This document shows, one piece after another, positions 43,167 through 52,213 of a DNA stretch of 64,000 nt. Numbering within the stretch: the first letter of the stretch is position 1; the number at the start of each line of letters is the position of its first letter. Origin of the DNA: Methylobacterium fujisawaense (GTDB lineage: Bacteria > Pseudomonadota > Alphaproteobacteria > Rhizobiales > Beijerinckiaceae); assembly GCF_014138435.1 (NCBI RefSeq), contig NZ_JACJIM010000004.1, forward strand, positions 62,001-126,000, given 5' to 3'. Under the pieces are notes generated by a model. The model was not told the DNA's origin. It did not search any database and saw only the letters and a program-made list of their open reading frames with translations. The position numbers were made by a program, and so were the translations under genes.

Positions 43167-43943
43167 TTACTTGGCGGCGGGGGCCGGCGCCGCGGCACCG
43201 GCGGCCGGAGCGGAGCCCTGCTGCTGCTCCAGCTTCTTGCGCATGTCCTCGGAGCGCTTCTCCAGCTCGGCCTGGAGCTTCTTCTGCTGCTCCTCGAGGA
43301 CCTTCGGGTCGATGGCCGGGCCGTCGAAGGCCTTGCCGAAGCCGGTCAGCGGCACCGCGAAGGTGACCTCGCGCTGGGTCTGGTTCTGGACCGAGACGTT
43401 GAGGGTCGTGCCCTTCTTCATCGCGGCGATCACGCCGGCATCGACGCCGCCTGCCTCGGCGAAGCAGCCGTTCGGGAAGCAGACCGCGAAGCGACCGGCG
43501 GTCGCCGCCTGGCCGTCGACGCTGAAGCGGATGCCCGGCTGCAGCAGCAGGCCGAGCGGCAGCAGGTAGCGCACCACGCGCACCTCCTGCTTCTGGGCGG
43601 CGTTCTTCATCTCGTAGACCGCCACCGCCAGCACGGGCTGGCCCTGGTCGGACACGAAGTCGCGGGTCGTGTAGCAGATGTCGGTGCCCGAGCCCTGATC
43701 CTTGCCGCAGACCTTGGTCCAGTCGGCCTGGCTCGGCTCGGACTTCACGGCGACGATCTGCGGGCCGGTCTGGGCGGCCGGGGTGTTCGCCGCCGGGGTG
43801 CCCGGGGCGGTCGGCGCCGGCGCGGCCGGCGCGGGAGCGGCGGGCTTCTTCGGCTGCGCCAGGGCCGGCGCGGCCGCGAGACCGAGGCCCGCGAGGCCGA
43901 AAAGAGCGGCGCGCGCGAGCGTCGCGGTGCGGGTGAAGGACAT
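43167..43943 (-). CDS. Invasion-associated locus B (IalB)-like secreted protein
   Basis: A 258-residue periplasmic protein with a signal peptide (MSFTRTATLARAALFGLAGL, cleavage near residue 29 after ALA), a Pro/Ala-rich linker (about 30-60), and an IalB-like beta-rich domain (about 65-205). Two cysteines in DWTKVCGKDQ and TDICYTTRDF, plus two in FAVCFPNGCFAE, could form disulfides. The C-terminus is a helical Lys/Glu/Gln-rich segment (EEQQKKLQAELEKRSEDMRK) and an Ala-rich tail. IalB-like proteins are widespread outer-membrane or periplasmic proteins in Rhizobiales with unproven role. The start at 43943 has a purine-rich stretch upstream. Confidence 0.85.
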   Translation of the reverse strand: MSFTRTATLARAALFGLAGLGLAAAPALAQPKKPAAPAPAAPAPTAPGTPAANTPAAQTGPQIVAVKSEPSQADWTKVCGKDQGSGTDICYTTRDFVSDQGQPVLAVAVYEMKNAAQKQEVRVVRYLLPLGLLLQPGIRFSVDGQAATAGRFAVCFPNGCFAEAGGVDAGVIAAMKKGTTLNVSVQNQTQREVTFAVPLTGFGKAFDGPAIDPKVLEEQQKKLQAELEKRSEDMRKKLEQQQGSAPAAGAAAPAPAAK

Positions 43944-44397
43944 CGGCTCTGACCCCTTGGAAGAGACGTGGTGTGGCTGGCAGGATGCGGAGCCGGCCTG
44001 GCGGCAGGTCCGCCGGACCGTCCGGATGCCCGCCGCGTTGGCGTGCCGCCCGGAACTCCGGATGAATCGGTCCGGCCATCGGGCGGGACGGGCGCCCGTC
44101 TGCGCGCATCCCTCACCCCGGCGACCGGGCGGCCTGCCTTTCCCCTTGAATGAGGCGAAGGCATGACACCGCGGCCGGGGAGGCTGTCGGAACCGTCCTG
44201 GCCGCGCCCGGCCCCCGATAGGCCCCCATACGCCCGGCCGCAAGCACGACGTTGCGCGGGCGCGAGGCACGAGCGCGTGATCGGGGCACGCCGTCGGCCG
44301 CCGGCGGCCGCCCTCCGGCGGCGGCCCCCTTAGCGGTCGGTTAACCCTGCCGGGCCGAGATGGTAGGAGTTCTGCAGGATCGGCGGGGGCGGCGGGT
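43944..44397. other. 454-base divergent intergenic region
   Basis: Between the outward-facing IalB-like and AMP-binding-like genes. Near 44297-44322 is a GC-rich hairpin with arms GCCGCCGG (44297-44304) and CCGGCGGC (44315-44322). No gene or RNA recognised; it should hold both promoters. Confidence 0.5.
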
Positions 44398-45696
44398 GTG
44401 AGCGCGTTGGCGGTGGCGGAGTGGGCGGCCGACGCCGCACTGGACGCGTCCGCGCGATCCGAGGACGCGCCCGAAGGCCTGTCCGAAAGCTTCTTCGGCG
44501 GCCTGTCCGAGGGTCTCGCGGCCCGCCTCTTCGCGGCGGCTCTGACGGGCCCCCAGCGCACGGTCCTGCGTGATTCGGGTGACCGCGTCGCTTGGTGCGG
44601 GCGCCCGGCCATCACCTGGACCTACGCGGCCGCCGCCGAGATCGTCGGGCGGCTCGCCCGCGGGATCGGCGCGTGGCGGCTTCCCGCCGGCAGCCGGATC
44701 GGCCTGTGGTTCTCGGGGGGCGCCGAATCGACCCTCGCCCATCTCGCCGTCGAGGCGGCGGGCCACCTCCCCTGCGCGATGCCGGCCGTCTGGGATTGCG
44801 CCGAGCTCTCCGCCGGGATCGAGTCCGCCGGCCTCGTGGCCGTTCTGACGGAGGGCCGCCGCGGCGCGCGTCGGCCCGCGGAGGACCTCACCCGCGCGGC
44901 CATGCGCCATTTCGGCCTGCGCTACCTCGCGGCCTTCGGTCCGAGCGTGCCGGACGGCGTGATCAGCCTCGACGCGATGGCCCTGGAGCGGGGCGTGGTC
45001 GAACCGGCGCCGAGCCGCGGCCTCGTCACCTTCGCGGGCGGCGATCCCGGCCGGCCCGTCTACCGCAGCGCCGCGGCGCTCGCGGCGGCGATCGCCGCCC
45101 ATCTCGACGCGCTGCCCCTGTCCGCGGACGAGCGGGTCCTGACGCTCCTGCCCGGCCACGACCTGCGCGGCCTCGTGACCGGCCTCGGCGCCGCCCTGGC
45201 GGCGGGCGCCGGCCTGGAGACCGTGCTGCCCTTCGACGAGGCCGGGTTCCGCGCCGCCCTCCTGCGGCCGGTGCCCACCCGGCTCGTGGTCCCGGCCCTG
45301 GTCGAATCGGCCATTGCCGCTCTGCCGCTGCCCTGGACCGTCCGCGTCCTCGACGTGGTCCATCGTGCGCCCGCGCGGCTGACCCGGCGGAGCGCCGGGC
45401 TCGCGGGCCCGCAGCGCCTCGATTCGCTGGTCCTGGGCGAGGCGCTGGTGCTCACGCGCCCCGGCCTGGAGGACCTCGCCGCGACCCTGGCCCATCCGGA
45501 GGACGCGCTCCTGCCGCGCACGCTCCTGGACGTCGGCCACGGGCCCGCGGGCGGCCTCGGCTGTCGTGGGCCGGCCTGCGCCGCACAGGCGCTTCCCCGG
45601 AGCGGAAACCCGGAGACGGATCCGCGCGCGTGGCGAGATTCGGGCTACCGCCTGCTCCTGTCGGGCGGGACGGCCGTGGCGGTCGCGGCGACCTGA
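44398..45696 (+). CDS. Degenerate AMP-binding (ANL superfamily)-like protein
   Basis: A 432-residue protein that has the overall shape of the N-terminal part of acyl-CoA synthetases/adenylate-forming enzymes, for example RVAWCGRPAITWTYAAAAEI and GRLARGIGAWRLPAGSRIGL near the start, and LPLSADERVLTLLPGHDLRG in the middle. However, the ATP-binding P-loop (usually YTSGTTGxPK) is replaced by LVTFAGGDPGRPVYRSAA, and no C-terminal catalytic lysine domain is visible, the protein being truncated compared with about 500-550 residues. It is therefore likely inactive as a ligase or diverged to another role. The GTG at 44398 is the most upstream plausible start. It is followed by a receiver-like protein gene. 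Confidence 0.6.
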   Translation: MSALAVAEWAADAALDASARSEDAPEGLSESFFGGLSEGLAARLFAAALTGPQRTVLRDSGDRVAWCGRPAITWTYAAAAEIVGRLARGIGAWRLPAGSRIGLWFSGGAESTLAHLAVEAAGHLPCAMPAVWDCAELSAGIESAGLVAVLTEGRRGARRPAEDLTRAAMRHFGLRYLAAFGPSVPDGVISLDAMALERGVVEPAPSRGLVTFAGGDPGRPVYRSAAALAAAIAAHLDALPLSADERVLTLLPGHDLRGLVTGLGAALAAGAGLETVLPFDEAGFRAALLRPVPTRLVVPALVESAIAALPLPWTVRVLDVVHRAPARLTRRSAGLAGPQRLDSLVLGEALVLTRPGLEDLAATLAHPEDALLPRTLLDVGHGPAGGLGCRGPACAAQALPRSGNPETDPRAWRDSGYRLLLSGGTAVAVAAT

Positions 45697-45858
45697 ACGG
45701 CGGCGCCGCGCCGGTTCATCCGGCGCTCAGGCGGCGCAGATAATCTCGCATCTGCACACGGACCCACGGGATCCGAACCGCCTGTTGGCGGGTTCTGCAT
45801 CGGATTGTCGTGACGGCTATCTTTCCAAGTCGTCCGGGATGGAGTACCGCTCAAGCTT

Positions 45859-46203
45859 ATGGGTGCGCTGCAACAAGTGCTCGTGGTCGACGACGGCGTC
45901 CGCGCCGTGGACCGGTCCCTCTCGGGCGAGCTGGCCAGCCTCGGCTATGCGAGCGTGACCGCCTCGATGGAGGCGGCGGACGACGTGCTGGCCGTGATCG
46001 CCCGGCCGGCCGCGGTGCTGCTTCAGGCGCCCACCCGCCGCGATCCCGCCTATGCCCGCCGCGCCGCCCGCCTCCGCGGCCATCTCCGCGACCGCGGCAT
46101 CCCGGTGATCCTCATCAATGATCCGGGCGGGGCCCGGGCCGGCGGCCCGGTGGACCTTGCGACCCGCCTCGGCGCCTACGTGGCCGCCCAGCCGGATCTC
46201 TGA
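45859..46203 (+). CDS. Degenerate response-regulator receiver-like protein
   Basis: A 114-residue protein with the receiver fold pattern: beta1 QVLVVDDGVRAV with the acidic pair Asp11-Asp12, a central strand AAVLLQAP, and a final VDLATRLGAYVAAQ helix. The expected phospho-acceptor aspartate at the end of strand 3 is replaced by Gln (LLQAP), and the conserved Lys is not obvious. It therefore probably does not receive phosphate in the normal way. Located 162 bases after the degenerate AMP-binding-like gene on the same strand. Resemblance is by pattern only. Confidence 0.55.
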   Translation: MGALQQVLVVDDGVRAVDRSLSGELASLGYASVTASMEAADDVLAVIARPAAVLLQAPTRRDPAYARRAARLRGHLRDRGIPVILINDPGGARAGGPVDLATRLGAYVAAQPDL

Positions 46204-46362
46204 GGCCGTAGGTCCCCGTACCGCCTTAACGGGCGTCCCTGAACCGTCTCGTCCGTGCGCGCGCAGCGAATCGATCTCAGGGCCGCGTGCGCCGTCGGGC
46301 GCCGAAATGCCCCGGGGGATTGCGGCGCGCGCAAAGACGCCGGCTGTCGCGGCGCCCGCGGT

Positions 46363-47607
46363 TCAGCGGGCCGCCCGCATCAGCTCCGGGGCGCCGAGCC
46401 GGGGTAGCACGCCCTCCCGCATCACGAGCCGGCGCAGCGGTCCGAGCTGCGTCATCGCCAGCAGGCCGAGGCCGCGGAGCGCGTCCACCGGCAGCAGGCC
46501 GGTGAGCAGGCTGCGGTTGAGGAGATCCACCGCGGCGGTGCGCGCCGCCGTGTCAACCCGGCGCGCCCGCGCATAGGTGTCGAGCACCGGGCGGCTGCCG
46601 GGATCGCGGCGGTCCCGGGCGGCGACCAGCAGGGTATCGCGCAGGGTCGCTGCGTCGCGCAGGCCGAGATTGAGCCCCTGGGCGCCGATGGGTGGGAAGA
46701 CGTGGGCCGCCTCCCCGATCAGAACCAGCCGATTCGCCACCGGCCGGGTCACCGCGAGGCCGCGCATGGGCACGAGGCCGCGGGGGCCGTCGACCCGCAT
46801 GGCGCCGAGCATCGCCCGGGCCTGCCGCTCCACGGCTTGGCCCAGAGCGGCGTCGTCGAGGGCTGCGAGACGCCGGGCCGCGCCCTCCCCGGTCACCCAG
46901 ACCAGACTGGACCGGTGACCGCCCGGCAGCGGCACCAGGGTGAAGGGACCGGACCGGGTGTGGAACTCGGTGGAGACGTCCCGGTGCGGGCGCGCATGGG
47001 CCAGGATCGTGGTGATCGCGCTCTGTGGGTAGGTCCAGTCGCGCACGCGGACGCCGCTGGCGGTCCGCAGCGGCGAGCGCGCGCCGTCGGCGGCCACCAC
47101 CAGCCGGGCCTCGACCGCGGCGCCATCGGCCAGGGCGATGCGTGCCGTCGCTTCGCCGGGCACGGCGCCGGCGGCGTCCGCCTCGACCAGGGTGAGGTTG
47201 TCCTGCGCCCGGGCGCGGGCGCGCAGGCTCTCGACCAGCCGGGCGCTCTCGACGTTCCAGCCGAAGGCGTCGAGGCCGATCTCGGCGGCGCGGAAGCGTG
47301 CCGGCGGCGGCCGGAACAGGCTGCCGGTGTCGTCGACGATCTGGAGTTCGCAGAGGGGACTCGCGTGCGGCGCCACCGCCTCCCAGGCGCCGAGCGCCTC
47401 CAGGAAGCGCACGGACCCATCGAGGAGCGCGACGGTCCGCCCGTCCGCCACGGGGGCGTGGCGGCCGACCAGCGCCGTGGGGATCCCCTCCCGGGCGACC
47501 GCCAGCGCCGCGGCGAGACCCGCGGCCCCGGCCCCGACCACGGCGACCTCGAACGGCGTCGCGGCGCCTCCGACCTGGCCCGCTTCGACCTTGGCTCCTT
47601 CGGACAT
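46363..47607 (-). CDS. UbiH/Coq6-family FAD-dependent monooxygenase
   Basis: A 414-residue flavoprotein hydroxylase acting probably in ubiquinone biosynthesis. It has the N-terminal FAD Rossmann motif GAGAAG at 25-30 (VAVVGAGAAGLAAALAVARE), the substrate/FAD DG motif region (VVAADGARSPLRTASG, about 180-195), and the C-terminal FAD motif GEAAHVFPPIGAQGLNLGLR. The length matches UbiH-type enzymes. Which ring position it hydroxylates (UbiH, UbiF, UbiI, UbiL) cannot be judged. The start at 47607 begins MSEGAKVEAG; an upstream in-frame region is not family-like. Confidence 0.88.
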   Translation of the reverse strand: MSEGAKVEAGQVGGAATPFEVAVVGAGAAGLAAALAVAREGIPTALVGRHAPVADGRTVALLDGSVRFLEALGAWEAVAPHASPLCELQIVDDTGSLFRPPPARFRAAEIGLDAFGWNVESARLVESLRARARAQDNLTLVEADAAGAVPGEATARIALADGAAVEARLVVAADGARSPLRTASGVRVRDWTYPQSAITTILAHARPHRDVSTEFHTRSGPFTLVPLPGGHRSSLVWVTGEGAARRLAALDDAALGQAVERQARAMLGAMRVDGPRGLVPMRGLAVTRPVANRLVLIGEAAHVFPPIGAQGLNLGLRDAATLRDTLLVAARDRRDPGSRPVLDTYARARRVDTAARTAAVDLLNRSLLTGLLPVDALRGLGLLAMTQLGPLRRLVMREGVLPRLGAPELMRAAR

Positions 47608-48132
47608 GTTGCCCCGCACGCGCTCCGCTCGTTCCTGGGTCGGCCGGGCTCCGCGCCCCCCGTCCGGGAGATGGCCGCCGCCACGGTCTCCCGTCGGCGC
47701 GGCCCATGCCCGTATCTGAGCATTCCGCCCTCTCTGCCAAGCCCGATCCGCGCAGGCCACAGCGCCGCACGCCCGGAGATCCGCATGCCGTCGCGATTCG
47801 ATCCGACCTCCCGCTTCGCCAGCGTGGCGCCGCGCTGCGGCGCCACGCGCCGGATCCCGGAGGCGCGCCGCCACGCCTGCTGCGGCACCGGGCCGATGTC
47901 CCTGCCCCTCGTCGCAGGGGGCTACGCGGTCGCGGGATACGGCATCGCGGTGGCGCGGGTGCGCCGGGCCCGGACCGATCCCGCCCGGCCGGACCGTCCT
48001 CTCCGCGGTGGCCGACGCCCGGGCGCCCGCCGCGACGGAGGCCTGGGCGGCAGCCGAGCCCGGCGATCTCGACCGGGCCGAGACCCTGTCGGCCCACCTC
48101 GCGGTCGATCTGTTCCGGGCGGCTGACCGCCG
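47608..48132. other. 525-base region with only possible gene remnants
   Basis: No firm gene. A frame from ATG 47785 begins PSRFDPTSRFASVAP and, near 47990, a better-looking stretch in the next frame (ADARAPAATEAWAAAEPGDL then DRAETLSAHLAVDLFRAADR) runs to 48116. This could be a decayed small gene with one frame change, but no family is recognised. Otherwise it includes the upstream region of the UbiH-like gene. Confidence 0.3.
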
Positions 48133-49017
48133 TCAGCCCAGGAACGCCGTCAGCTCCGAGACGACCGCGTCCGGCCGCTCCTCCTGGAGGGTGTGGCCGC
48201 AATCAAGCGCCCGGCCCGAGACGGTGGTGGCCTTCTCGCGCCAGGTCGCCAGCACGTCGTAGGTCTGGCCGACGACGCCCTTCGCGCCCCAGAGCGCCAG
48301 CAGGGGCGCCGCGACGCACGCCTCCGCATCGGCGGCGTCGTGCTCCAGGTCGATCCCGGCCGCCGCCCGGTAATCCTCGCAGATCGCGTGGCGGCAGGCG
48401 GGGTCGGCGTAGCAGCGCAGATACTCGGCGAAGAGGTCCGGCGGGGTGGAGCCGGGCGTCTTGGACTGGCCCTCGACGTGGTGGCGGAGGAAGTATTCCG
48501 GATCGGCCCCGATCAGCGTCTCCGGCAGGGGATGGGGCTGGATGAAGAAGAACCACCAGAAGTACCGGGTGGCGAAATCCTTGTCGGTGCGCGCGTACAT
48601 GGTCGCGGTCGGCGCGATGTCGAACAGGGCGATCCGCTCGACCGCGGCGGGATGGTCCAGGGCGAGGCGGTGGGCGACGCGCCCGCCCCGGTCGTGCCCG
48701 ACCACGGCGAAGCGGTCGTGGCCGAGCGCCCGCATCACCGCGACCGCGTCGGCCGCCATGGCGCGCTTGGCGTAATTGGTATGCCGGTCCCCGCCCGGGG
48801 GCTTCGACGAATCCCCGTAGCCGCGCAGGTCCATCGCCACCACGCTGTGGCGCTCCGCGAGTTGCGGGGCGACGTGGAGCCACGTGGAGAGGGTCTGCGG
48901 ATGGCCGTGCAGCAGCAGCACCGGCGGGCCCGAGCCGGCCGAGCGGGCATGGATCGTCACGCCCGGTGCGGTCTCGATCCGGTGCCGGTCGAAGCCCGGC
49001 AGGAAGTCGCTGGCCAT
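48133..49017 (-). CDS. Alpha/beta hydrolase, fluoroacetate dehalogenase-like
   Basis: A 294-residue alpha/beta hydrolase. It resembles the characterised fluoroacetate dehalogenase of Rhodopseudomonas palustris: the nucleophile elbow is GHDRGGRV with Asp109, and Arg110 and Arg113 match the two arginines that bind carboxylate, while Trp154/155 (RYFWWFFFIQP) fits the fluoride-binding Trp, and the C-terminal His275 (CGHTLQEE) completes the triad. The oxyanion region is LLLHGHPQT at residues 34-42. It could dehalogenate haloacetates or act as an epoxide hydrolase. The gene is divergent from recG, with 97 bases between starts. Confidence 0.85.
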   Translation of the reverse strand: MASDFLPGFDRHRIETAPGVTIHARSAGSGPPVLLLHGHPQTLSTWLHVAPQLAERHSVVAMDLRGYGDSSKPPGGDRHTNYAKRAMAADAVAVMRALGHDRFAVVGHDRGGRVAHRLALDHPAAVERIALFDIAPTATMYARTDKDFATRYFWWFFFIQPHPLPETLIGADPEYFLRHHVEGQSKTPGSTPPDLFAEYLRCYADPACRHAICEDYRAAAGIDLEHDAADAEACVAAPLLALWGAKGVVGQTYDVLATWREKATTVSGRALDCGHTLQEERPDAVVSELTAFLG

Positions 49018-49114
49018 GGGATCGGTCTCTGGGCTCGGTCTTCATCGGCCGCACTGGCGCGCCGGGATGCACCGGATGATAAGGCGCCTCCGGCACCATG
49101 TCCGCCGAACCGCC

Positions 49115-51346
49115 ATGACAGATGCACGCGCGACTCAGGACCCGGCCTTGAAGGACCCCGACGCGGCCGAGTCGTCCGAGGGCGAGGCCGCCCGTGCGCG
49201 CCCCGCCGCATCGGCCGACGCACCCGCCCTGCGCCCGAGCATTCTCGACGCCCTGTTCGCGCCGGCCCGCGCCCTGCCGGGCATCGGCCCGAAGATGGCG
49301 CCCCTCATCGAGAAGCTGCTCGGCACCCCCGAGCGCGAGGCCCGGGTCGTGGACCTGCTGTTCCACCTGCCCCAGGGCGGCGTGGCGCGGAAGCTCATGG
49401 GCTCGATCAGCGACGCGCCCGTCGGCGAGCCGGTGACGATCGGCGTCACCGTGGTGGCGCACCGGCCGGCCCAGATCGGTTCGGGCCGGCGCCCGCACCG
49501 GGTTCTGGTGGAGGATGCCACCGGCGACATCTCCCTGGTCTTCTTCGGCATGCCCCGCGCCCGGGTGGAGAAGATGCTGCCGCTCGGGGCACACCGCTAC
49601 ATCACCGGCCGGATCGACCTCTGGGACGGCACCCGCCAGATGGTCCACCCGTCCCGGATCGTGGACGAGGCGGGACTCGCCGAGCTGCCCGCCGTCGAGC
49701 CGGTCTACGGCGCCACGGAGGGGCTGACCTCGCGGGCGATCAACAAGCTCGCGGTGGCGGCCCTCGACCGGCTGCCGGTCCTGCCGGAATGGCAGGACCC
49801 GGCCTGGCTGGAGAAGAATCGCCTGCCGGCCTTCGCGGATGCGCTCCGCCTCGAGCACCGCCCCGAGGAGGCGCCCCCGAAGGCCGAGGATCCGCTCCAG
49901 CCGCCGCCCGCGACCCCGTCCCGGAAGCGGCTGGCCTACGATGAACTCCTGGCCTCGCAGCTCGCGCTCGCCCTCCTGCGCGCCCGCCAGCGGCGAAAGG
50001 CCGGCCGGGTCAATGCCGGCGACGGCGCCCTGAGCGCCCGCATCGAGGCCGCCCTCCCCTTCGCGCTGACCGGCGCCCAGGCGCGCGCGGTGGCGGAGAT
50101 CCGCGCCGATCTCGCCGCGCCCCGCCGGATGCTGCGCCTGCTCCAGGGCGATGTCGGCTCGGGCAAGACCGCGGTGGCGCTGCTGGCCATGGCCTCGGCG
50201 GTGGAGGCCGGCCGTCAGGCCGCCCTGATGGCCCCCACCGAGATCCTCGCCCGGCAGCATTTCGAGCGGCTCAAGCCCCTGGCCGGCGGTCTGCGCCTGC
50301 GCCTGATGACCGGCCGCGACCGGGCCGCGGAGCGCAAGAGCACGCTCGCCGCCCTCGCCGCGGGCGAGATCGACATCCTGGTCGGCACCCATGCCCTGTT
50401 CCAGGAGGCGGTCACCTTCCGCGATCTCGGCCTCGCGGTGGTGGACGAGCAGCACCGGTTCGGCGTCCATCAGCGCCTCGCGCTGGGCGCCAAGGGCGAG
50501 GCGGTGGACTTCCTGGTCATGACCGCGACGCCGATCCCCCGCACCCTGGCGCTGACCTTCTTCGGCGACATGGACGTCTCGATCCTCGACGAGAAGCCCG
50601 CCGGCCGCCAGCCGATCCGCACGATCACCCTGCCCACCGAGCGGATCGACGAGGTGGTGGCCGGCCTCGCCCGGGCCATCGCGGGTGGCGAGCGGGTCTA
50701 TTGGATCTGCCCGCTGGTGGAGGAATCGGAGTTCGTCGACCTTGCCGCCGCGGCCGAGCGCTTCGACGACCTGCGGCAGCATTTCGGCGATGCGGTCGGG
50801 CTGATCCACGGCAAGATGCCCGGCCCCGAGAAGGATGCCGCCATGGCCCGGTTCGCCGCCGGGGAGACCAAGCTCCTCGTCTCGACCACCGTGGTGGAGG
50901 TGGGCGTCGACGTGCCCGAGGCGACCATCATGGTGATCGAGCACGCGGAGCGGTTCGGGCTGGCGCAGCTGCACCAGCTCCGCGGCCGGGTCGGGCGCGG
51001 CTCGAAGGCCTCGTCCTGCCTGCTGCTCTACCGGGGCCCGCTCGGGCAGGTGTCGCGGGCCCGGCTCGAGATGATGCGCGCGAGCGAGGACGGGTTCCGC
51101 ATCGCCGAGGCCGACCTGAAGCTCCGCGGCGAGGGGGAAGTGCTGGGCACCCGGCAATCCGGCATGGCCGCGTTCCGGCTCGCCCGCCTGGAGAGCGATG
51201 CCGCCCTGCTGGAAGCCGCCCGCGACGATGCCCGCATGATCGTCGAGCGCGACCCCGGACTGAAGAGCCCCCGCGGGCAGGCGCTGCGGGTGCTGCTCTA
51301 CCTGTTCGAGCGCGAGGCTGCGATCCGCTTGATCGGCGCCGGATGA
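49115..51346 (+). CDS. recG: ATP-dependent DNA helicase RecG
   Basis: Remodels stalled replication forks and Holliday junctions. The 743-residue protein has an N-terminal wedge/OB-fold domain (about 35-260), Walker A GDVGSGKT (Lys351) and DEQH at 444-447, and the RecG C-terminal motor with RLEMMRASEDGFRIAEADL near the end. A 50-residue Ala/Glu-rich extension precedes the family start, making it slightly longer than E. coli RecG (693). The ATG at 49115 begins MTDARATQD; an upstream ATG at 49076 would extend it. A hairpin follows the stop. Confidence 0.96.
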   Translation: MTDARATQDPALKDPDAAESSEGEAARARPAASADAPALRPSILDALFAPARALPGIGPKMAPLIEKLLGTPEREARVVDLLFHLPQGGVARKLMGSISDAPVGEPVTIGVTVVAHRPAQIGSGRRPHRVLVEDATGDISLVFFGMPRARVEKMLPLGAHRYITGRIDLWDGTRQMVHPSRIVDEAGLAELPAVEPVYGATEGLTSRAINKLAVAALDRLPVLPEWQDPAWLEKNRLPAFADALRLEHRPEEAPPKAEDPLQPPPATPSRKRLAYDELLASQLALALLRARQRRKAGRVNAGDGALSARIEAALPFALTGAQARAVAEIRADLAAPRRMLRLLQGDVGSGKTAVALLAMASAVEAGRQAALMAPTEILARQHFERLKPLAGGLRLRLMTGRDRAAERKSTLAALAAGEIDILVGTHALFQEAVTFRDLGLAVVDEQHRFGVHQRLALGAKGEAVDFLVMTATPIPRTLALTFFGDMDVSILDEKPAGRQPIRTITLPTERIDEVVAGLARAIAGGERVYWICPLVEESEFVDLAAAAERFDDLRQHFGDAVGLIHGKMPGPEKDAAMARFAAGETKLLVSTTVVEVGVDVPEATIMVIEHAERFGLAQLHQLRGRVGRGSKASSCLLLYRGPLGQVSRARLEMMRASEDGFRIAEADLKLRGEGEVLGTRQSGMAAFRLARLESDAALLEAARDDARMIVERDPGLKSPRGQALRVLLYLFEREAAIRLIGAG

Positions 51347-51353
51347 ACGGTTT

Positions 51354-51382
51354 CGTTCAGGAAAGTCCGGTGTTCCTGAACG
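51354..51382. terminator. Hairpin after recG
   Basis: Perfect 10-base arms CGTTCAGGAA (51354-51363) and TTCCTGAACG (51373-51382), 9-base loop, 8 bases after the recG stop. No T-run. Confidence 0.6.
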
Positions 51383-51632
51383 GTGGGGGGCTGGAATCGC
51401 CCTCGCTCGGCCAAGCCGGGAGGCCGATGCCGCAATGTCACAGGCTCTCGGGAAAGACCAATCTTATTAAGAACTTGTTGGGATTAGGCGGAAGCTTGGC
51501 CGCGTCTTGGCGGCGGCCCGGCAGGCTCCGGACAGGCCGCGCGATCTTGCATCAGCCATATTCTTCCCTTAACTGGAGATGAACGAATGGCCCGGTAAGC
51601 CGGGACATCACGGACGAATCTGGAGGACGGAC

Positions 51633-51956
51633 ATGTCGAACGGACTGTTCCAAAACCTGCCGGGCTCCCACGAGATGGCCGGTATCCAAGCCCTGCCGAC
51701 CGAGCCCTGGCTGCTGCCGATCTCGGATCGCGCCGCCGAGGCGGCCGGCAAGACCGCGGACGAGTTGCAGGCCGCCGTGCGGCGGGCCGCCCGCCCCTTC
51801 TGGCTGGCCGCCAACGGGCTGTGCATCGCGCTGGGTCTCGCCCTCACGCTCCAATGCGCCGCCGGCTGGGGGCCGACGCCCCCCCGCAGCGCCGTGACGG
51901 TCGCGCAGGCGACCCCGCCGACCATCGCTCCGCAGACGGCTTCGCTGCAGCGCTGA
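51633..51956 (+). CDS. Small protein with one membrane segment, function unknown
   Basis: A 107-residue protein with a soluble N-terminal half (SNGLFQNLPGSHEMAGIQAL; helical AAEAAGKTADELQAAVRRAA) and one membrane-type segment (FWLAANGLCIALGLALTLQ, about residues 57-75), then a Pro/Thr/Ala-rich end. I do not recognise a family. GGAGG lies 7-8 bases before the ATG at 51633. The leader DNA before it is relatively AT-rich (CTTATTAAGAACTTGTTGGG). A terminator-like hairpin with a T-run follows, so it is probably a single-gene transcript. Confidence 0.7.
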   Translation: MSNGLFQNLPGSHEMAGIQALPTEPWLLPISDRAAEAAGKTADELQAAVRRAARPFWLAANGLCIALGLALTLQCAAGWGPTPPRSAVTVAQATPPTIAPQTASLQR

Positions 51957-51993
51957 GCCGCCGCGGAACGGACGGGATTTCCAAGGCATTCCA

Positions 51994-52026
51994 GGCCGGT
52001 CCGCACCTGTGCGGGCCGGCCTTTTT
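51994..52026 (+). terminator. Rho-independent terminator
   Basis: Arms GGCCGGTCCGCAC (51994-52006) and GTGCGGGCCGGCC (52009-52021) pair with one G-T, a minimal loop, then TTTTT (52022-52026). Located 38 bases after the small membrane-protein gene. Confidence 0.85.
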
Positions 52027-52213
52027 CGTCCGCCCTGCAGGCGGCATCGGCCCCGCCTTCAGGGGCTTTGCGAGGGAGACGACGCAATCCGGCGGCGCGT
52101 CACGCCGCGCGGGTGGCCGCGACCGGGTCGCCGTGTTGTGCGCGCGGTGACGGGTCGGTCTCGGAGCCGGGCGGGCGACGCGCCCGAAGCGGGCCTGGCC
52201 CGGAAGCGCGGCC

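Noticed and set aside
48203..51157. A 984-residue open frame antisense to recG and the following area
   Set aside because: It overlaps recG fully and continues into other genes; its Arg/Gly/Ala/Pro-rich content indicates a shadow frame.
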